A DNA stretch of 64,000 nt from contig NZ_NJNQ01000003.1 in the NCBI RefSeq assembly GCF_002742445.1, forward strand, positions 186,001 to 250,000, read 5' to 3'. Below the pieces are notes generated by a model. That model saw only the letters and a list, made by a program, of their open reading frames with translations. It made no database searches and had not been told where the DNA came from. The DNA is from Bifidobacterium sp. N4G05 (lineage in GTDB: Bacteria > Actinomycetota > Actinomycetes > Actinomycetales > Bifidobacteriaceae). A program made the translations under genes and the position numbers. Position 1 is the stretch's first letter. The number at the start of each line of letters is the position of its first letter. Positions 1-9,702 of the stretch are shown piece by piece.

Positions 1-45
1 GTAGAATGGCTGTTCGGTATCCGAAGAACAGGGAGAACACGAAAC

Positions 46-1599
46 ATGGCTTTGACTCTGGCATCAGCAGCACGTCTGCTCAGCGAGTACGGATTGCTGC
101 GCGAAATCATCCAAGGAGACGCCTGGACGCTTGACGCGCAGACCATCAACGGATTCGACAAGCCATTCAGTTCAATCACCTACGACACCAGGCAGGTCGT
201 ATCTGGCACACTCCTGTGCTGCAAAGGCCGTTTCAAAGCGGAATATCTCAATGGCATCGATGATCGTGGTCTTGCCGCATACGTTGCGGAAAACGACTTC
301 TCCGCAACAACAACGGCCCCTGGACTCATTGTGAACGACGCGCGCAAGGCCATGAGCCTACTGTCTGCCGCGTTCTACGGCCATCCGCAGAATCAACTGA
401 AAGTCGTCGGCATTACCGGGACCAAGGGAAAAACCACCACCGCCTATCTCACCCAGGCCATGCTCAACGGCTGCTCCGGAGGAAAATGCGCACTATTCTC
501 CTCCGTCGACAATTGCCTTGACGGACATACCTATGTCGAATCCGACCTGACCACTCCGGAATCCATGGATGCGTTCCGTATGATGCGCGAGGCTGTTGAC
601 AATGGCATGGAATACCTGGTCATGGAGGTTTCGTCGCAGGCGTACAAAGTCGACCGTGTTTTCGGACTCACCTTCGACGTCGCCGCATTCCTCAATATCA
701 GCCCGGACCATATCAGCCCCATCGAACATCCTACATTCGAGGATTACTTCCACTGCAAACGCCAGATCGTAAAGAATTGCCGTTCCCTGGTTCTCGGCAC
801 GGCATGCGCACACGCCGATCTTATTCGTCAGGATGCTGCAATCGCCGATATTCCCGTCGCCACGTTCGCTCTTGGCGAAGCATCGGCCGCAGATGTGACC
901 GCGTGGCCGAAATCCGCCGACCATAGTAGATTCGCCATTGCGCTGGAAGGTGAACAGATTGGCTCTCTCAGCCTGCAATTGGATGGCGATTTCAATTATG
1001 CGAACGCCGCCGCGGCCATTGCCATTGCGCATGCCGTTGGATTCGATTTCCACGAAACCGCCGCGAAGGAAGCGCTGCGCAATATGGAACCGGTACGTAT
1101 CGCCGGTCGTATGGAGCATTTCCACGATACGAAATCGAATACCATCGCCATTGTCGATTACGCGCACAATTATGCTTCCGTAACGGCGTTGCTCGACTAT
1201 GTTGACCAACGTTACGGCAAGGACGATCCTGAAGTCACGCTGGTCACTGGATCCGCAGGCAATAAAGCGTATGACCGCAGATCAGAAATCGTCAGGGCCG
1301 CGCAGAATCGCATCGACCATCTGATTCTCACCTTCGAAGACACGGATGATGAGCCTGTGGAACGCGTCTGCCAAGACATGCTTGACAGTGTCACCAATCC
1401 TGATCTGGATGCGAGAATCATTCTCGACCGTACGGAAGCAGTGGAATCGACCGTAGCAATCGATCGCAAGAATCCCAACCGCCTCCATATCATCCTCATC
1501 ATCGGCAAAGGCAACGAGCGCTGGTTCAAAGACCACGGCAAGCATGTTCCCTTCGAAGGCGACGACCACATTGTGGAACGTATTTTTGAACTTGCCTGA
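46..1599 (+). CDS. murE: MurE-type UDP-MurNAc-dipeptide : diamino acid ligase
   Basis: Adds the third stem-peptide residue (L-Lys or L-Orn in bifidobacteria) to UDP-MurNAc-L-Ala-D-Glu in the cytoplasm, using ATP. The 517 residues show the full three-domain Mur ligase plan: N-terminal domain with SITYDTR near residue 43, P-loop GITGTKGKTT at about 122-131, the central SSQ..KVDRVFGL..FLNISPDH block, and a C-terminal domain with VTGSAGNKAYDRRSEI. Where meso-diaminopimelate enzymes carry DNPR, this protein reads EDTD (about 431-434), which argues against a DAP substrate. The start is supported by GGGAGA about 10 bases upstream. It lies outside the dcw cluster, beside a FemAB-type gene, and is the only catalytically complete MurE in the window. 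Confidence in family is high; the exact amino acid (Lys or Orn) is inferred. Confidence 0.9.
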   Translation: MALTLASAARLLSEYGLLREIIQGDAWTLDAQTINGFDKPFSSITYDTRQVVSGTLLCCKGRFKAEYLNGIDDRGLAAYVAENDFSATTTAPGLIVNDARKAMSLLSAAFYGHPQNQLKVVGITGTKGKTTTAYLTQAMLNGCSGGKCALFSSVDNCLDGHTYVESDLTTPESMDAFRMMREAVDNGMEYLVMEVSSQAYKVDRVFGLTFDVAAFLNISPDHISPIEHPTFEDYFHCKRQIVKNCRSLVLGTACAHADLIRQDAAIADIPVATFALGEASAADVTAWPKSADHSRFAIALEGEQIGSLSLQLDGDFNYANAAAAIAIAHAVGFDFHETAAKEALRNMEPVRIAGRMEHFHDTKSNTIAIVDYAHNYASVTALLDYVDQRYGKDDPEVTLVTGSAGNKAYDRRSEIVRAAQNRIDHLILTFEDTDDEPVERVCQDMLDSVTNPDLDARIILDRTEAVESTVAIDRKNPNRLHIILIIGKGNERWFKDHGKHVPFEGDDHIVERIFELA

Positions 1600-1660
1600 C
1601 CTGCGGCAACAGCCGACCAACATCGAGTAATCACCAACCATAAGGAACAATCCAACAATC

Positions 1661-2659
1661 ATGATCACTCTTGAATTCACCGACGCAGCCACCATGGAGC
1701 AGCAGGCTGTGCAGGCGGGTCTTACCCTGCCCATCGAACAGACCGCAGTGTGGGCCAAATATCAGAACACCATTGACGGACGTACGCCGTGGGGTGCGTA
1801 TGTGGTGAAGCAGGACGACGCCCCAATCGCATTCATCTCATTCATAGATTACGAAACCCATGGCTACCACTATTTGAGGTCCGTTCATGGTCCGGCTTGG
1901 CTTGACAAGCCTTCCGCACAGCTGGAAAAGCAGGTTCGTGACCTGCTTGTTGAGGATGTACGCAAGCGCGATAAAAACGTTGTGTTCCTGCGTATCGATT
2001 TATGGGATTTCGAAGGCTCGTTCCCGGTGCTTTCCACCGTTCCTTACAACGAGACCGTGTATGTGGACATCACCGGTGGTGATGAGGCGGTTCTTGCACG
2101 CATGAAGAAGCGTGGCCGCCGCGACGTACGTAAGGCGTTGAGGGAGAGTCCTGCCGCTTGCGCCGATGAGACCGCGCAGGCGATGGCTGATTTCTCCGAA
2201 TACTACGAGGTCATGGTTGATACCGCCCGCCGTGATGGCTTCTCCCCCGCTCCGATGAGCGACTACGTCGATATGATCAGCAATCTTGGCCCTGATCATG
2301 CTCGCGTATTCGCGGCACGTATCGACGGCAAGGTCGTGGCATGGTCCATCGTCACCATCAATGGCGATCACGCGGTCTATTACTATGCGTGCATGCGCAC
2401 GGAAATCATGAGCCAGCATGTTCCTGACAAGCTGATTTACGTTATATGCTGCGCGCTTGGAGAGCAGGGCTGCACTGTTCTCGATTTGATGGGCATCGGC
2501 AACGATTTCGCCCCTTCGCTCAAGAGCCTGAATGGGTTCAAAACGAAATTCTCAGAGAACATCGTACAGATTTCCGCAGGTCGCGATATCCCAGTCAAGA
2601 AAGCGTTCTACCGTTCGCTCACATTGCTGCAGTCGCTGCGTCGCAAACTGCGCAAGTAG
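1661..2659 (+). CDS. FemAB/FmhB-type peptidoglycan bridge aminoacyltransferase
   Basis: 332-residue protein of the Fem family, which transfers amino acids from aminoacyl-tRNA to the epsilon-amino group of the stem-peptide diamino acid to build the interpeptide bridge. Visible family features are an N-terminal half with QTAVWAKYQ and GAYVVKQDDAPIAF, the basic MKKRGRRDVRKALRES segment near the middle, and the second GNAT-like half ending in LDLMGIGND..PSLKSLNGFKTKF. The gene starts 61 bases after murE on the same strand and is followed by a terminator, so the two probably form a dicistronic unit acting on the same stem-peptide position. Which amino acid is added cannot be read from the sequence. 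Confidence 0.85.
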   Translation: MITLEFTDAATMEQQAVQAGLTLPIEQTAVWAKYQNTIDGRTPWGAYVVKQDDAPIAFISFIDYETHGYHYLRSVHGPAWLDKPSAQLEKQVRDLLVEDVRKRDKNVVFLRIDLWDFEGSFPVLSTVPYNETVYVDITGGDEAVLARMKKRGRRDVRKALRESPAACADETAQAMADFSEYYEVMVDTARRDGFSPAPMSDYVDMISNLGPDHARVFAARIDGKVVAWSIVTINGDHAVYYYACMRTEIMSQHVPDKLIYVICCALGEQGCTVLDLMGIGNDFAPSLKSLNGFKTKFSENIVQISAGRDIPVKKAFYRSLTLLQSLRRKLRK

Positions 2660-2700
2660 TGATCGCACTGCACAATAGATAGTGCAAATATCATAACAAG

Positions 2701-2736
2701 AAGGATGCCGCGAAACCAGTTCGCTGCATCCTTTTT
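2701..2736 (+). terminator. Rho-independent terminator after the MurE/FemAB pair
   Basis: Arms AAGGATGC (2701-2708) and GCATCCTT (2726-2733) continue inward with five more pairs after one mismatch, and are followed by a T run. It separates the + strand wall genes from the end of folC on the minus strand. Bases 2737-2820 hold no gene that I can see. Confidence 0.8.
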
Positions 2737-2820
2737 GTATTGCTTATGGACTGTTTACGAATGCATCGCCGATTGCAAGGATCTCAAGCGACGATGCACC
2801 ATTCACATGCGTATATGCGA

Positions 2821-4440
2821 TTACCGCACGCCATCGGAAGATGCATCATCCGCACGTTCAGTATCGGCAGCATCTTCGGAAACATCAGTATCTTCATTTT
2901 CAGCAAGATCAGGACCGACACTGCCGAAATCGTTGATATCGAAATCAGGATTGGCGTCGGATTCGAAATCGAGATCCGCCTCGTCCTGATCCTTACGCGG
3001 CTCCGGCTCAACAGCCTCCTGGAAGACACGTTCCGACTTCGGCTTCTTCAAATCGGGATTGACTTTCTCTTCCAGCATGAGACGCGCATCGCCAGCCGTA
3101 GTGAAGCTACCGCAAATCAGCACACCGTGACCATAGCCAACGCCAAGCTCATCATCGGCGTCAACCATATTGACAGCCTCCTGAATGGCGTCCGGCAGTT
3201 CAGGAACACATGTAACCCTTTCCGCCCCAAACACGCGCTCGGCAATCTTTTTCAGATCTCCCGCAGGCATCACACGATCACGCCACGAATTCTCCGTAAC
3301 GATCACATGGCTCAACAGCGGTTCAAGCACGCCCAAATACTCTTCGACCTGCTTGTCTCCCATCATGGCGATCACGCCAACGAGCTGCTGGAAATCGTAA
3401 TTTTCCTCGATAGCGGCGCGCAACGATTCCGCAGCATTCACATTATGACCGCCGTCCAAAATAATGGTGGGAGACGTACGGATCTGCTCGATGCGGCCTG
3501 GAATCTTCACCGTGCTCAATGCCTCGGCCACAAGATCGCCGTCGAGCGCACCGTTGACGGGAATCACCACTTCCGCCGCACACAGGGCCGCGAGCGCATT
3601 ATGCGCCTGATGTTCGCCGAATTTGGCGACCGGCACTTCCGCGTATGTGCCATTCGGCGTACGCAAGGTCACAACCTGACCGCCGACTGCCGGAATGCGG
3701 GTCACGACTTCCGCTTCGATGCCGTCCCTCACCAGATTGGCATGGTTCTGCTTCGCCGCTTCTTCAATGATCGGCATGACGGCCTCTTCATGCGGTTGAC
3801 GCCCGATGACCGCAGTGCAGCCAGGCTTGATAATGCCGACCTTTTCGGAAGCGATCTGTTCCACGGTATTGCCAAGCCATGCCATATGGTCCATATCGAC
3901 CGGTCCAATAATGGCCGCATCGGCATCAAGCACGTTGGTGGCGTCCCAGCGGCCGCCCATGCCAACTTCAACGATGGCCACATCGACCGGAGCGTCGGCG
4001 AACTTCCAGATGGCCATGGCGGTGAGCACTTCGAAGAAGCTCATTTTCGGCTTGTCGAGTTCTTCCATCTTCATGTCGACCATGGCTACAAGGTCCTTGA
4101 TTTGATCCCAGGTATCAACGAAATCGTCGTCGGAGAGCTGCTGCCCGTCGATGGCGATGCGCTCGTTGACATGTTCAAGATGCGGTGACGTGTACAAGCC
4201 GGTTCGCATGCCGTAGGCACGGCAGATCGCCTCGGCCATGCGTGCGGTAGACCCTTTGCCGTTGGTTCCGGTGATGTGAATCACACGGAACGACTGCTCG
4301 GGATGTCCCATGATGTCGAGGATCATCTTCATGCGTTGCAGGTCAAGATTGGTGGTATTGCGCTCTGATGGGCGGCTCATGATGTCGCGTTCGACGTCGA
4401 TCATGCTTTCATTGTTGCGATTCGGATGTTCGAATGACAT
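2821..4440 (-). CDS. folC: FolC folylpolyglutamate synthase / dihydrofolate synthase with acidic tail
   Basis: Cytoplasmic Mur-ligase-fold enzyme that joins glutamate to folates and, in bifunctional forms, to dihydropteroate. It shows P-loop VIHITGTNGKGSTARM, YTSPHLEHVNERIAIDG, VEVGMGGRWDATNV and the C-terminal ILDGGHNVNAA block. At 539 residues it is roughly 100 longer than usual FolC. The last ~65 residues (475-539) are a low-complexity tail very rich in Asp and Glu, without recognisable fold, and the N-terminus is also extended. GGAGG lies about 12 bases before the chosen ATG. The gene is transcribed divergently from the aminopeptidase gene; bases 4441-4586 must contain both promoters. Confidence 0.9.
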   Translation of the reverse strand: MSFEHPNRNNESMIDVERDIMSRPSERNTTNLDLQRMKMILDIMGHPEQSFRVIHITGTNGKGSTARMAEAICRAYGMRTGLYTSPHLEHVNERIAIDGQQLSDDDFVDTWDQIKDLVAMVDMKMEELDKPKMSFFEVLTAMAIWKFADAPVDVAIVEVGMGGRWDATNVLDADAAIIGPVDMDHMAWLGNTVEQIASEKVGIIKPGCTAVIGRQPHEEAVMPIIEEAAKQNHANLVRDGIEAEVVTRIPAVGGQVVTLRTPNGTYAEVPVAKFGEHQAHNALAALCAAEVVIPVNGALDGDLVAEALSTVKIPGRIEQIRTSPTIILDGGHNVNAAESLRAAIEENYDFQQLVGVIAMMGDKQVEEYLGVLEPLLSHVIVTENSWRDRVMPAGDLKKIAERVFGAERVTCVPELPDAIQEAVNMVDADDELGVGYGHGVLICGSFTTAGDARLMLEEKVNPDLKKPKSERVFQEAVEPEPRKDQDEADLDFESDANPDFDINDFGSVGPDLAENEDTDVSEDAADTERADDASSDGVR

Positions 4441-4586
4441 ATTCTTTCGAATTCCTCCCCTACCTTGGAATTACTCACTCAATCTCCCTTATTCTATGTG
4501 CTTGCATGAACGTTGCGCGGCACAAAAGGTTATAGGATGGTTTGCGGTAATTGCGTAAGCATGGATAACCATATTCAGGAGATGTG

Positions 4587-6188
4587 ATGAACGAAGTCAT
4601 TACCGATAAAGACAAGGAGTATGAAGCCATGGAGCAGTCCAGCGCCCCTGGCCCTGATCAGGCGATGAGCGACCGTGTGAACAATCGTTCGCTGCGCCCG
4701 CGTTCCGAGGCGTTCAAGGAGTTCATGACCACCGGTTGGGATGATAATGAGCCGACTATTGAACCGTTGGAGTCTTCCCATTACATTCAAGCTCGTCTTG
4801 ACACGCTGGGTAAGGCTTTTCCCGGAGAACGTATTGTGATTCCGGCCGGTCAGCCGAAGGTGCGCAACAACGACTGCGATTATGCGTTCCGTCCGGATAC
4901 GACGTTTTCGTATTACACCGGTTTGGGTGAAGACTACGAGGCCGGTGCAGTGCTGGTGTTGAATCCGATTGATCCTGATTCTCCGGAGGCTGCGGCCGGC
5001 AAGACGCATGTGCCGGAATTGTTTGTGGCTCCGCGTGCGAACCATTACACGCAGGACTTTTTCATGGATGCCCATTATGGAGAATATTGGGTTGGACCTC
5101 GTGCCGGATTGCAGGAGATGACTGCAATGACCGGTATTGAGACCAATGACATTGCACAGCTGGCTGATGCATTGAGCAAGGATGTCGGTTCTGAGGCTGG
5201 TGCCGTGCGTGTGCGTGTGATTCGCGAGGCTGATCCGCAGATCACCGAAATGGTGGAGGATATTCGCGAGGCGAACGGCTTCGCCGATCCGGATGGCAAT
5301 ACCAATGCCGATGACAAGCTTCATGAGTTTGCCGCCGAGGCTCGCATGTGCAAGGACGAATATGAAATTCGTGAGATGCGCAAGGCCGTTGCCGCAACCA
5401 AGCATGGTTTCGACAATATTCTGCGCAAGCTGCCGTCATCGCTCGACAAGCCTCGTTCGGAACGTATGCTGGAAGGCGCGTTCAATGCCATTTCCCGCGA
5501 GGAAGGCAATGAGGTCGGCTACGATACAATCATCGCTTCCGGCGCTCATGCGCCGATTCTGCATTGGATGCGTAACACCGGTACCGTGGAGTCCGGCGAT
5601 CTGCTGCTGATTGATGCCGGCGTGGAAGTCAATAGCTTGTATACGGCCGATATCACGCGCACGTTCCCGACCAACGGCAAGTTCACCGATTTCCAGAAGA
5701 AGCTGTATCAGGCGGTTTTGGATTCTCAGCAGGCAGGCTTCGAAGCCGCCAAGCCGGGTGCCACGTATTCCGACATTCATCATGCGTGCATGCGTGTGAT
5801 CGCCGAGCGTCTGCATGATTGGGGCATTCTTCCAGTCGATGTCGAGGAGTCGCTTTCTCCGGAAGGACAGCAGCATCGCCGTTGGCTCGCCTGTGGTGTG
5901 GCCCATCATCTTGGTTTGGATGTGCATGATTGCGCCCAGGCACGTTATGAGTCGTATCAGGGTGCTGCGATTCGTCCTGGCATGATTTTCACGATTGAGC
6001 CGGGTCTGTATTTCCGTGAGGATGATCTGTTGATTCCACCGGAGTATCGCGGCATCGGCATTCGCATTGAAGATGATGTGCTGATGACTGAGGATGGTCC
6101 GGAATGGATTTCCGCCGGCATTCCGAAGCAGATAGATGAGGTCGAAGAGTGGATGGCCAACATGGCTGCCGAAGGCGCAAAGGCCTGA
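4587..6188 (+). CDS. pepP: Xaa-Pro aminopeptidase (M24B, aminopeptidase P)
   Basis: Cytoplasmic metallopeptidase that removes N-terminal residues preceding proline. The N-terminal creatinase-like domain contains the DYAFRPDTTFSYYTGL block, and the C-terminal pita-bread domain carries the five metal ligands in LLIDAGVE..YTADITRTFP, CGVAHHLGLDVHD, FTIEPGLYF and GIGIRIEDDVL. AGGAGA ends four bases before ATG 4587. A second ATG at 4629 also has a good ribosome site (AAGGAG nine bases upstream), so the first 14 residues are uncertain. The stop codon lies one base before the next ATG, so translation of the NUDIX gene is likely coupled. Confidence 0.92.
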   Translation: MNEVITDKDKEYEAMEQSSAPGPDQAMSDRVNNRSLRPRSEAFKEFMTTGWDDNEPTIEPLESSHYIQARLDTLGKAFPGERIVIPAGQPKVRNNDCDYAFRPDTTFSYYTGLGEDYEAGAVLVLNPIDPDSPEAAAGKTHVPELFVAPRANHYTQDFFMDAHYGEYWVGPRAGLQEMTAMTGIETNDIAQLADALSKDVGSEAGAVRVRVIREADPQITEMVEDIREANGFADPDGNTNADDKLHEFAAEARMCKDEYEIREMRKAVAATKHGFDNILRKLPSSLDKPRSERMLEGAFNAISREEGNEVGYDTIIASGAHAPILHWMRNTGTVESGDLLLIDAGVEVNSLYTADITRTFPTNGKFTDFQKKLYQAVLDSQQAGFEAAKPGATYSDIHHACMRVIAERLHDWGILPVDVEESLSPEGQQHRRWLACGVAHHLGLDVHDCAQARYESYQGAAIRPGMIFTIEPGLYFREDDLLIPPEYRGIGIRIEDDVLMTEDGPEWISAGIPKQIDEVEEWMANMAAEGAKA

Positions 6189-6189
6189 T

Positions 6190-6711
6190 ATGCCAACGCC
6201 TGAATTCATTCTCGAGTTACGCAAGAAAGTCGGTCATGATCTCCTGTGGCTGATGGGCGTCTCCGGCTATGTCGAAGACGAGCAGGGTCGCGTGCTGCTC
6301 GGCAGACGTTCCGATACCGGTGAATGGGCCATGGTATATGGCATCAATGAGCCTGGCGAGGAACCTGCCGACACGGTGGCGCGTGAGATCAAGGAAGAAA
6401 CGGGCGTGGATGTTATCGTCACCGACTTGGTGTCGGTGAAATCCTCACGCAAGGTGCTTACCTATGCGAACGGCGACAACACCATGTACATGGATCACCT
6501 GTTCGTGTGCAAGCCAGATCCGAATGGCAATGCCGAACCGTTCGTAGGTGACGAGGAAAGCCTCAACGTGGGCTGGTTCTCTCCCAACGACCTGCCTCAG
6601 CCCTTAGCCGACACCACAGTGGAACGCATGGGCTACGTGCGCGAGTACCTTAAGAACAGGGCAAACGGAGACGCACACGCACAGTTCTCCTTCAACGGCA
6701 CGATTCGCTGA
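6190..6711 (+). CDS. NUDIX hydrolase
   Basis: 173-residue member of the NUDIX family, which hydrolyses nucleoside-diphosphate-linked compounds. The Nudix box fits G-x5-E-x7-REUxEExGU exactly, reading from G of GINEPGEE through REIKEETGV. The first part, VSGYVEDEQGRVLLGRRSDTGEW, is typical of the family N-terminal strands. The start at 6190 is chosen because it follows the upstream stop by one base; earlier in-frame codons fall inside the aminopeptidase gene. The substrate is not predictable from the sequence. A strong hairpin follows the gene. Confidence 0.88.
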   Translation: MPTPEFILELRKKVGHDLLWLMGVSGYVEDEQGRVLLGRRSDTGEWAMVYGINEPGEEPADTVAREIKEETGVDVIVTDLVSVKSSRKVLTYANGDNTMYMDHLFVCKPDPNGNAEPFVGDEESLNVGWFSPNDLPQPLADTTVERMGYVREYLKNRANGDAHAQFSFNGTIR

Positions 6712-6738
6712 ACACAGTCACAATTGAATATATAAACT

Positions 6739-6779
6739 AAGAGCTGGTGTGACGATCATGAACCGTCACACCAGCTCTT
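6739..6779. terminator. Bidirectional terminator between NUDIX and opp genes
   Basis: Perfect 16-base arms (6739-6754 and 6764-6779) with a nine-base loop lie between convergent genes. On the minus strand the stem is followed by TTAGTTTATA, so it plausibly ends the opp operon; on the plus strand the T run is weak. Confidence 0.75.
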
Positions 6780-6814
6780 GTGTATGTCAGGAAGCCGCGA
6801 AACTCACTCCGGAA

Positions 6815-8524
6815 TCAAATTCCTTTGGCGAGCAATTCGTGCAGCTGGGCGCGATGTTCTCGCTGTTCACGCGGATCAGGCACCGGCAGCGATGCCAACA
6901 ACTTCTGCGTGTAGGGATTCTGCGGGTTATTCATAACCTGATCGGCATCACCATGTTCCACAATCTCACCCTTATGCATCACCATAATGCGATCGGCCAG
7001 CATATCGACCACAGCAAGATCATGGGTGATGAACAGGCATGCGAAACCTATTTCCGCCTGCAGTTTCTTGAACAGTTCCAACACCTTCGCCTGTACCGAC
7101 ACATCCAATGCAGAAGTCGGCTCGTCGGCGATAAGCAGGCTTGGCTTAAGCGCCAGTGCTCGCGCCAAGGAGGCACGCTGACGCTGACCGCCGGAAAGCT
7201 CGTGCGGGAATCGGTTCATATACGCACGCGGCAACTGCACCATTTCGAGCAGATCTCCCACATAGTCGCTCGCATCCGACACAGACGAGTACTTTTTATG
7301 CACAATCAGCGGTTCTGCCACATTCTCCGCGATTGTCATCAGCGGATTGAATGAGCTACCCGGGTCTTGGAACACAAAGCCAATATCAGCACGCTTGGGT
7401 TTGAACTGACGTTCCTTGACACCGTTCATTTCTACACCCAACACATTCAGGGAGCCACCGGACACCTTCTGCAAGCCCGCGATGGCACGACCAGTAGTGG
7501 ATTTGCCTGAACCGGATTCGCCGACCAATCCCAGCACTTCAGAACGGCGAATAGTGAAATCAATGCCATTGACCGCCTTGAAATCAGGCTGCGTCAAATG
7601 CCCCGGATAGGTGATAGTCAGTCCCTTGGCCTCGACGGCAATGGGTTGGTCATGCCAATCCTTGCTGCGTTCAATCACCTTGCCCTGCTCATCACGAACG
7701 ACCAGTTTCTGCCCGATACGCGGCACAGCTGCGAGCAACCGCTTGGTGTAATCGTCTTTTGGCGAGTAGAAGATCTGTTCGACGCTGCCCTGCTCGACCA
7801 CATGACCTCGATACATGACCACCACTTCATCGGCGATATCGGCGATCACACCCATATTATGAGTAATAATCAGCACGGAAGCGCCGAATTCGTCGCGGGC
7901 AAGACGCAACAAGTCAAGGATTTCGGCCTGCACAGTCACGTCGAGTGCAGTAGTCGGTTCATCAGCCAGAATCAGACCTGGATTGAGCACCAACGCCATG
8001 GCGATGACGATACGCTGTTTTTGGCCGCCTGAGAACTGATGCGGATAGTAGTCAATTCGAGTTTCGGCATCAGGAATACCTACTTTTTTGAGGATATCCA
8101 CGGACTTGGCACGAAGCTCCTTCTTGTCTTTCATGCCGTGAGCGCGAAGTCCCTCTTCGATTTGCCATCCGATGGTATACACCGGATTAAGTACCGAATT
8201 AGGTTCCTGGAACACCATGGCCGCTTCCGATCCGCGCATACGGCGCAGATCTTCTCCGGAAAGGGACAGCACGTCAAGCTGCTCATTGCCTTCACGGTTC
8301 GACAGATAAATCACGCCGGAAGTGGTTGCCGTCTCCGGCAACAGCTTGATAATCGAACGCGCGGTCACGGATTTTCCGGAACCTGATTCGCCAACCACAC
8401 CTACCACGGTTTTGCGTGGGATGGTGAAGTTGATTTTGTCGATGGCTTTGATGGATCCTGCGTCGGTCATAAAGGAGACGCTCAGATCCTTGACTTGCGC
8501 AAGATTGGTTTGTTCGTCACTCAT
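6815..8524 (-). CDS. oppDF: Peptide ABC importer, fused double ATPase (OppD-OppF)
   Basis: Energises peptide uptake at the inner face of the membrane. The 569 residues contain two complete ABC cassettes in tandem. The first has Walker A GESGSGKS, signature FSGGQKQR and Walker B LILADEPTT. The second has GESGSGKST, LSGGQRQR and LLIADEPTS. This fuses the OppD and OppF functions that are separate in many bacteria. The start lies four bases after the permease stop, so it is the last gene of oppA-oppB-oppC-oppDF. Confidence 0.93.
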   Translation of the reverse strand: MSDEQTNLAQVKDLSVSFMTDAGSIKAIDKINFTIPRKTVVGVVGESGSGKSVTARSIIKLLPETATTSGVIYLSNREGNEQLDVLSLSGEDLRRMRGSEAAMVFQEPNSVLNPVYTIGWQIEEGLRAHGMKDKKELRAKSVDILKKVGIPDAETRIDYYPHQFSGGQKQRIVIAMALVLNPGLILADEPTTALDVTVQAEILDLLRLARDEFGASVLIITHNMGVIADIADEVVVMYRGHVVEQGSVEQIFYSPKDDYTKRLLAAVPRIGQKLVVRDEQGKVIERSKDWHDQPIAVEAKGLTITYPGHLTQPDFKAVNGIDFTIRRSEVLGLVGESGSGKSTTGRAIAGLQKVSGGSLNVLGVEMNGVKERQFKPKRADIGFVFQDPGSSFNPLMTIAENVAEPLIVHKKYSSVSDASDYVGDLLEMVQLPRAYMNRFPHELSGGQRQRASLARALALKPSLLIADEPTSALDVSVQAKVLELFKKLQAEIGFACLFITHDLAVVDMLADRIMVMHKGEIVEHGDADQVMNNPQNPYTQKLLASLPVPDPREQREHRAQLHELLAKGI

Positions 8525-8528
8525 TGCG

Positions 8529-9701
8529 TCACTCTTCTTCCTTGGAGCCCCATTCGGAGGCGGTAAATGACGGGTCGCGATCCGTAACGGTCACTGGCTG
8601 ATCGCTGGCTCCCATTGGATTCTTGGCGGCCTCGAGCTCGGCTACGACCTCGTTGCGAACGCCCGGCTTCTGGGTGGGATCAACCGAAGTATCTTCGATG
8701 GATCCAACCACCTCACCAGCGGATTTGCGTGCACGCAGACGCGGGTCGGCAAGGTCATTGAGGGATTCGCCCACCAAGGTGATGCCCAGAACAATCAATA
8801 CGATGGCGATACCCGGGAACACTGCGGTCCACCAAATGCCTGCGGTGACGTCCGACACGGAACGATTCAGATCGTAACCCCATTCAGCGGCTGCGGTAGG
8901 CTCGATGCCGAATCCGAGGAAGCCCAATCCTGCAAGAGTCAGAATCGCTTCGGACGAGTTCAACGTCAGAATAACCGGTAACGTTCTGGTGGAGTTCTTA
9001 AGAAGGTGCTTGGTCATGATGCGCCATGTCGACGCGCCCACCACGCGAGCGGAATCAACGTAAGCGGATTCCTTGATGCGAATGACTTCGGATCGAATGG
9101 TACGGAAATACTGCGGAATATAAACCACGGTGATGGAGATACCCGACGCGAAAATGCCACTCCACAGACCAGACTGACCGCCGGAAATCATAATGGCCAT
9201 CAGAATCGCAAGCAGCAGCGAGGGGAAAGAATAGATGGCGTCGGCGATCATGACAAGCACACGATCCACCCAGCCACCGAAATATCCGGAAACCAAACCG
9301 AGCAATACACCCGCGAAAATAGAAAGCAGCACAGCGATCACAATCGCAATGACAGCAGTACGAGAGCCCCAAATCACACGGCTGAACACGTCATAACCAC
9401 CTGCGGTGGTACCCCAAATATGTTCGGATGAGGGTGCTGACTGAGCTGGGAATGAAACTCCATTGGCATCTTTGAGCTGCGCATAGCCGTACGGCGCAAT
9501 CACGGGCGCAAACAAGGCCACGAGCAGGAAGAACGCAGTAAGCGACAGGCCGGTAATCAGCATGCCTTTCTGCCAGCCGACCGCTACGTGAAGCTCCTTG
9601 ATGATCGGAATCTTGGTCCAGAACGGAGCTTTCCTGCTGATTTTGAGATCGTTCAGACGAGTGTCACCCGGGACGGTGACGTTATTTGCTGATGCAGTCA
9701 T
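8529..9701 (-). CDS. oppC: Peptide ABC importer permease (OppC type)
   Basis: 390-residue inner-membrane subunit. There is a long N-terminal cytoplasmic segment, a membrane span near residues 50-75, then the conserved core with GTTAGGYDVFSRVIWGSRTAV and the EAA loop region YVDSARVVGASTWRIMTKHLLKN. The last ~70 residues form a charged hydrophilic tail (VGSIEDTSVDPTQKPG...), longer than usual for OppC. The ATG lies one base from the end of the preceding oppB reading frame, indicating translational coupling. Confidence 0.92.
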   Translation of the reverse strand: MTASANNVTVPGDTRLNDLKISRKAPFWTKIPIIKELHVAVGWQKGMLITGLSLTAFFLLVALFAPVIAPYGYAQLKDANGVSFPAQSAPSSEHIWGTTAGGYDVFSRVIWGSRTAVIAIVIAVLLSIFAGVLLGLVSGYFGGWVDRVLVMIADAIYSFPSLLLAILMAIMISGGQSGLWSGIFASGISITVVYIPQYFRTIRSEVIRIKESAYVDSARVVGASTWRIMTKHLLKNSTRTLPVILTLNSSEAILTLAGLGFLGFGIEPTAAAEWGYDLNRSVSDVTAGIWWTAVFPGIAIVLIVLGITLVGESLNDLADPRLRARKSAGEVVGSIEDTSVDPTQKPGVRNEVVAELEAAKNPMGASDQPVTVTDRDPSFTASEWGSKEEE

Positions 9702-9702
9702 A

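Noticed and set aside
2740..4188. Long open frame antisense to folC (482 codons)
   Set aside because: FolC has all ligase motifs on the other strand; the antisense frame has none.
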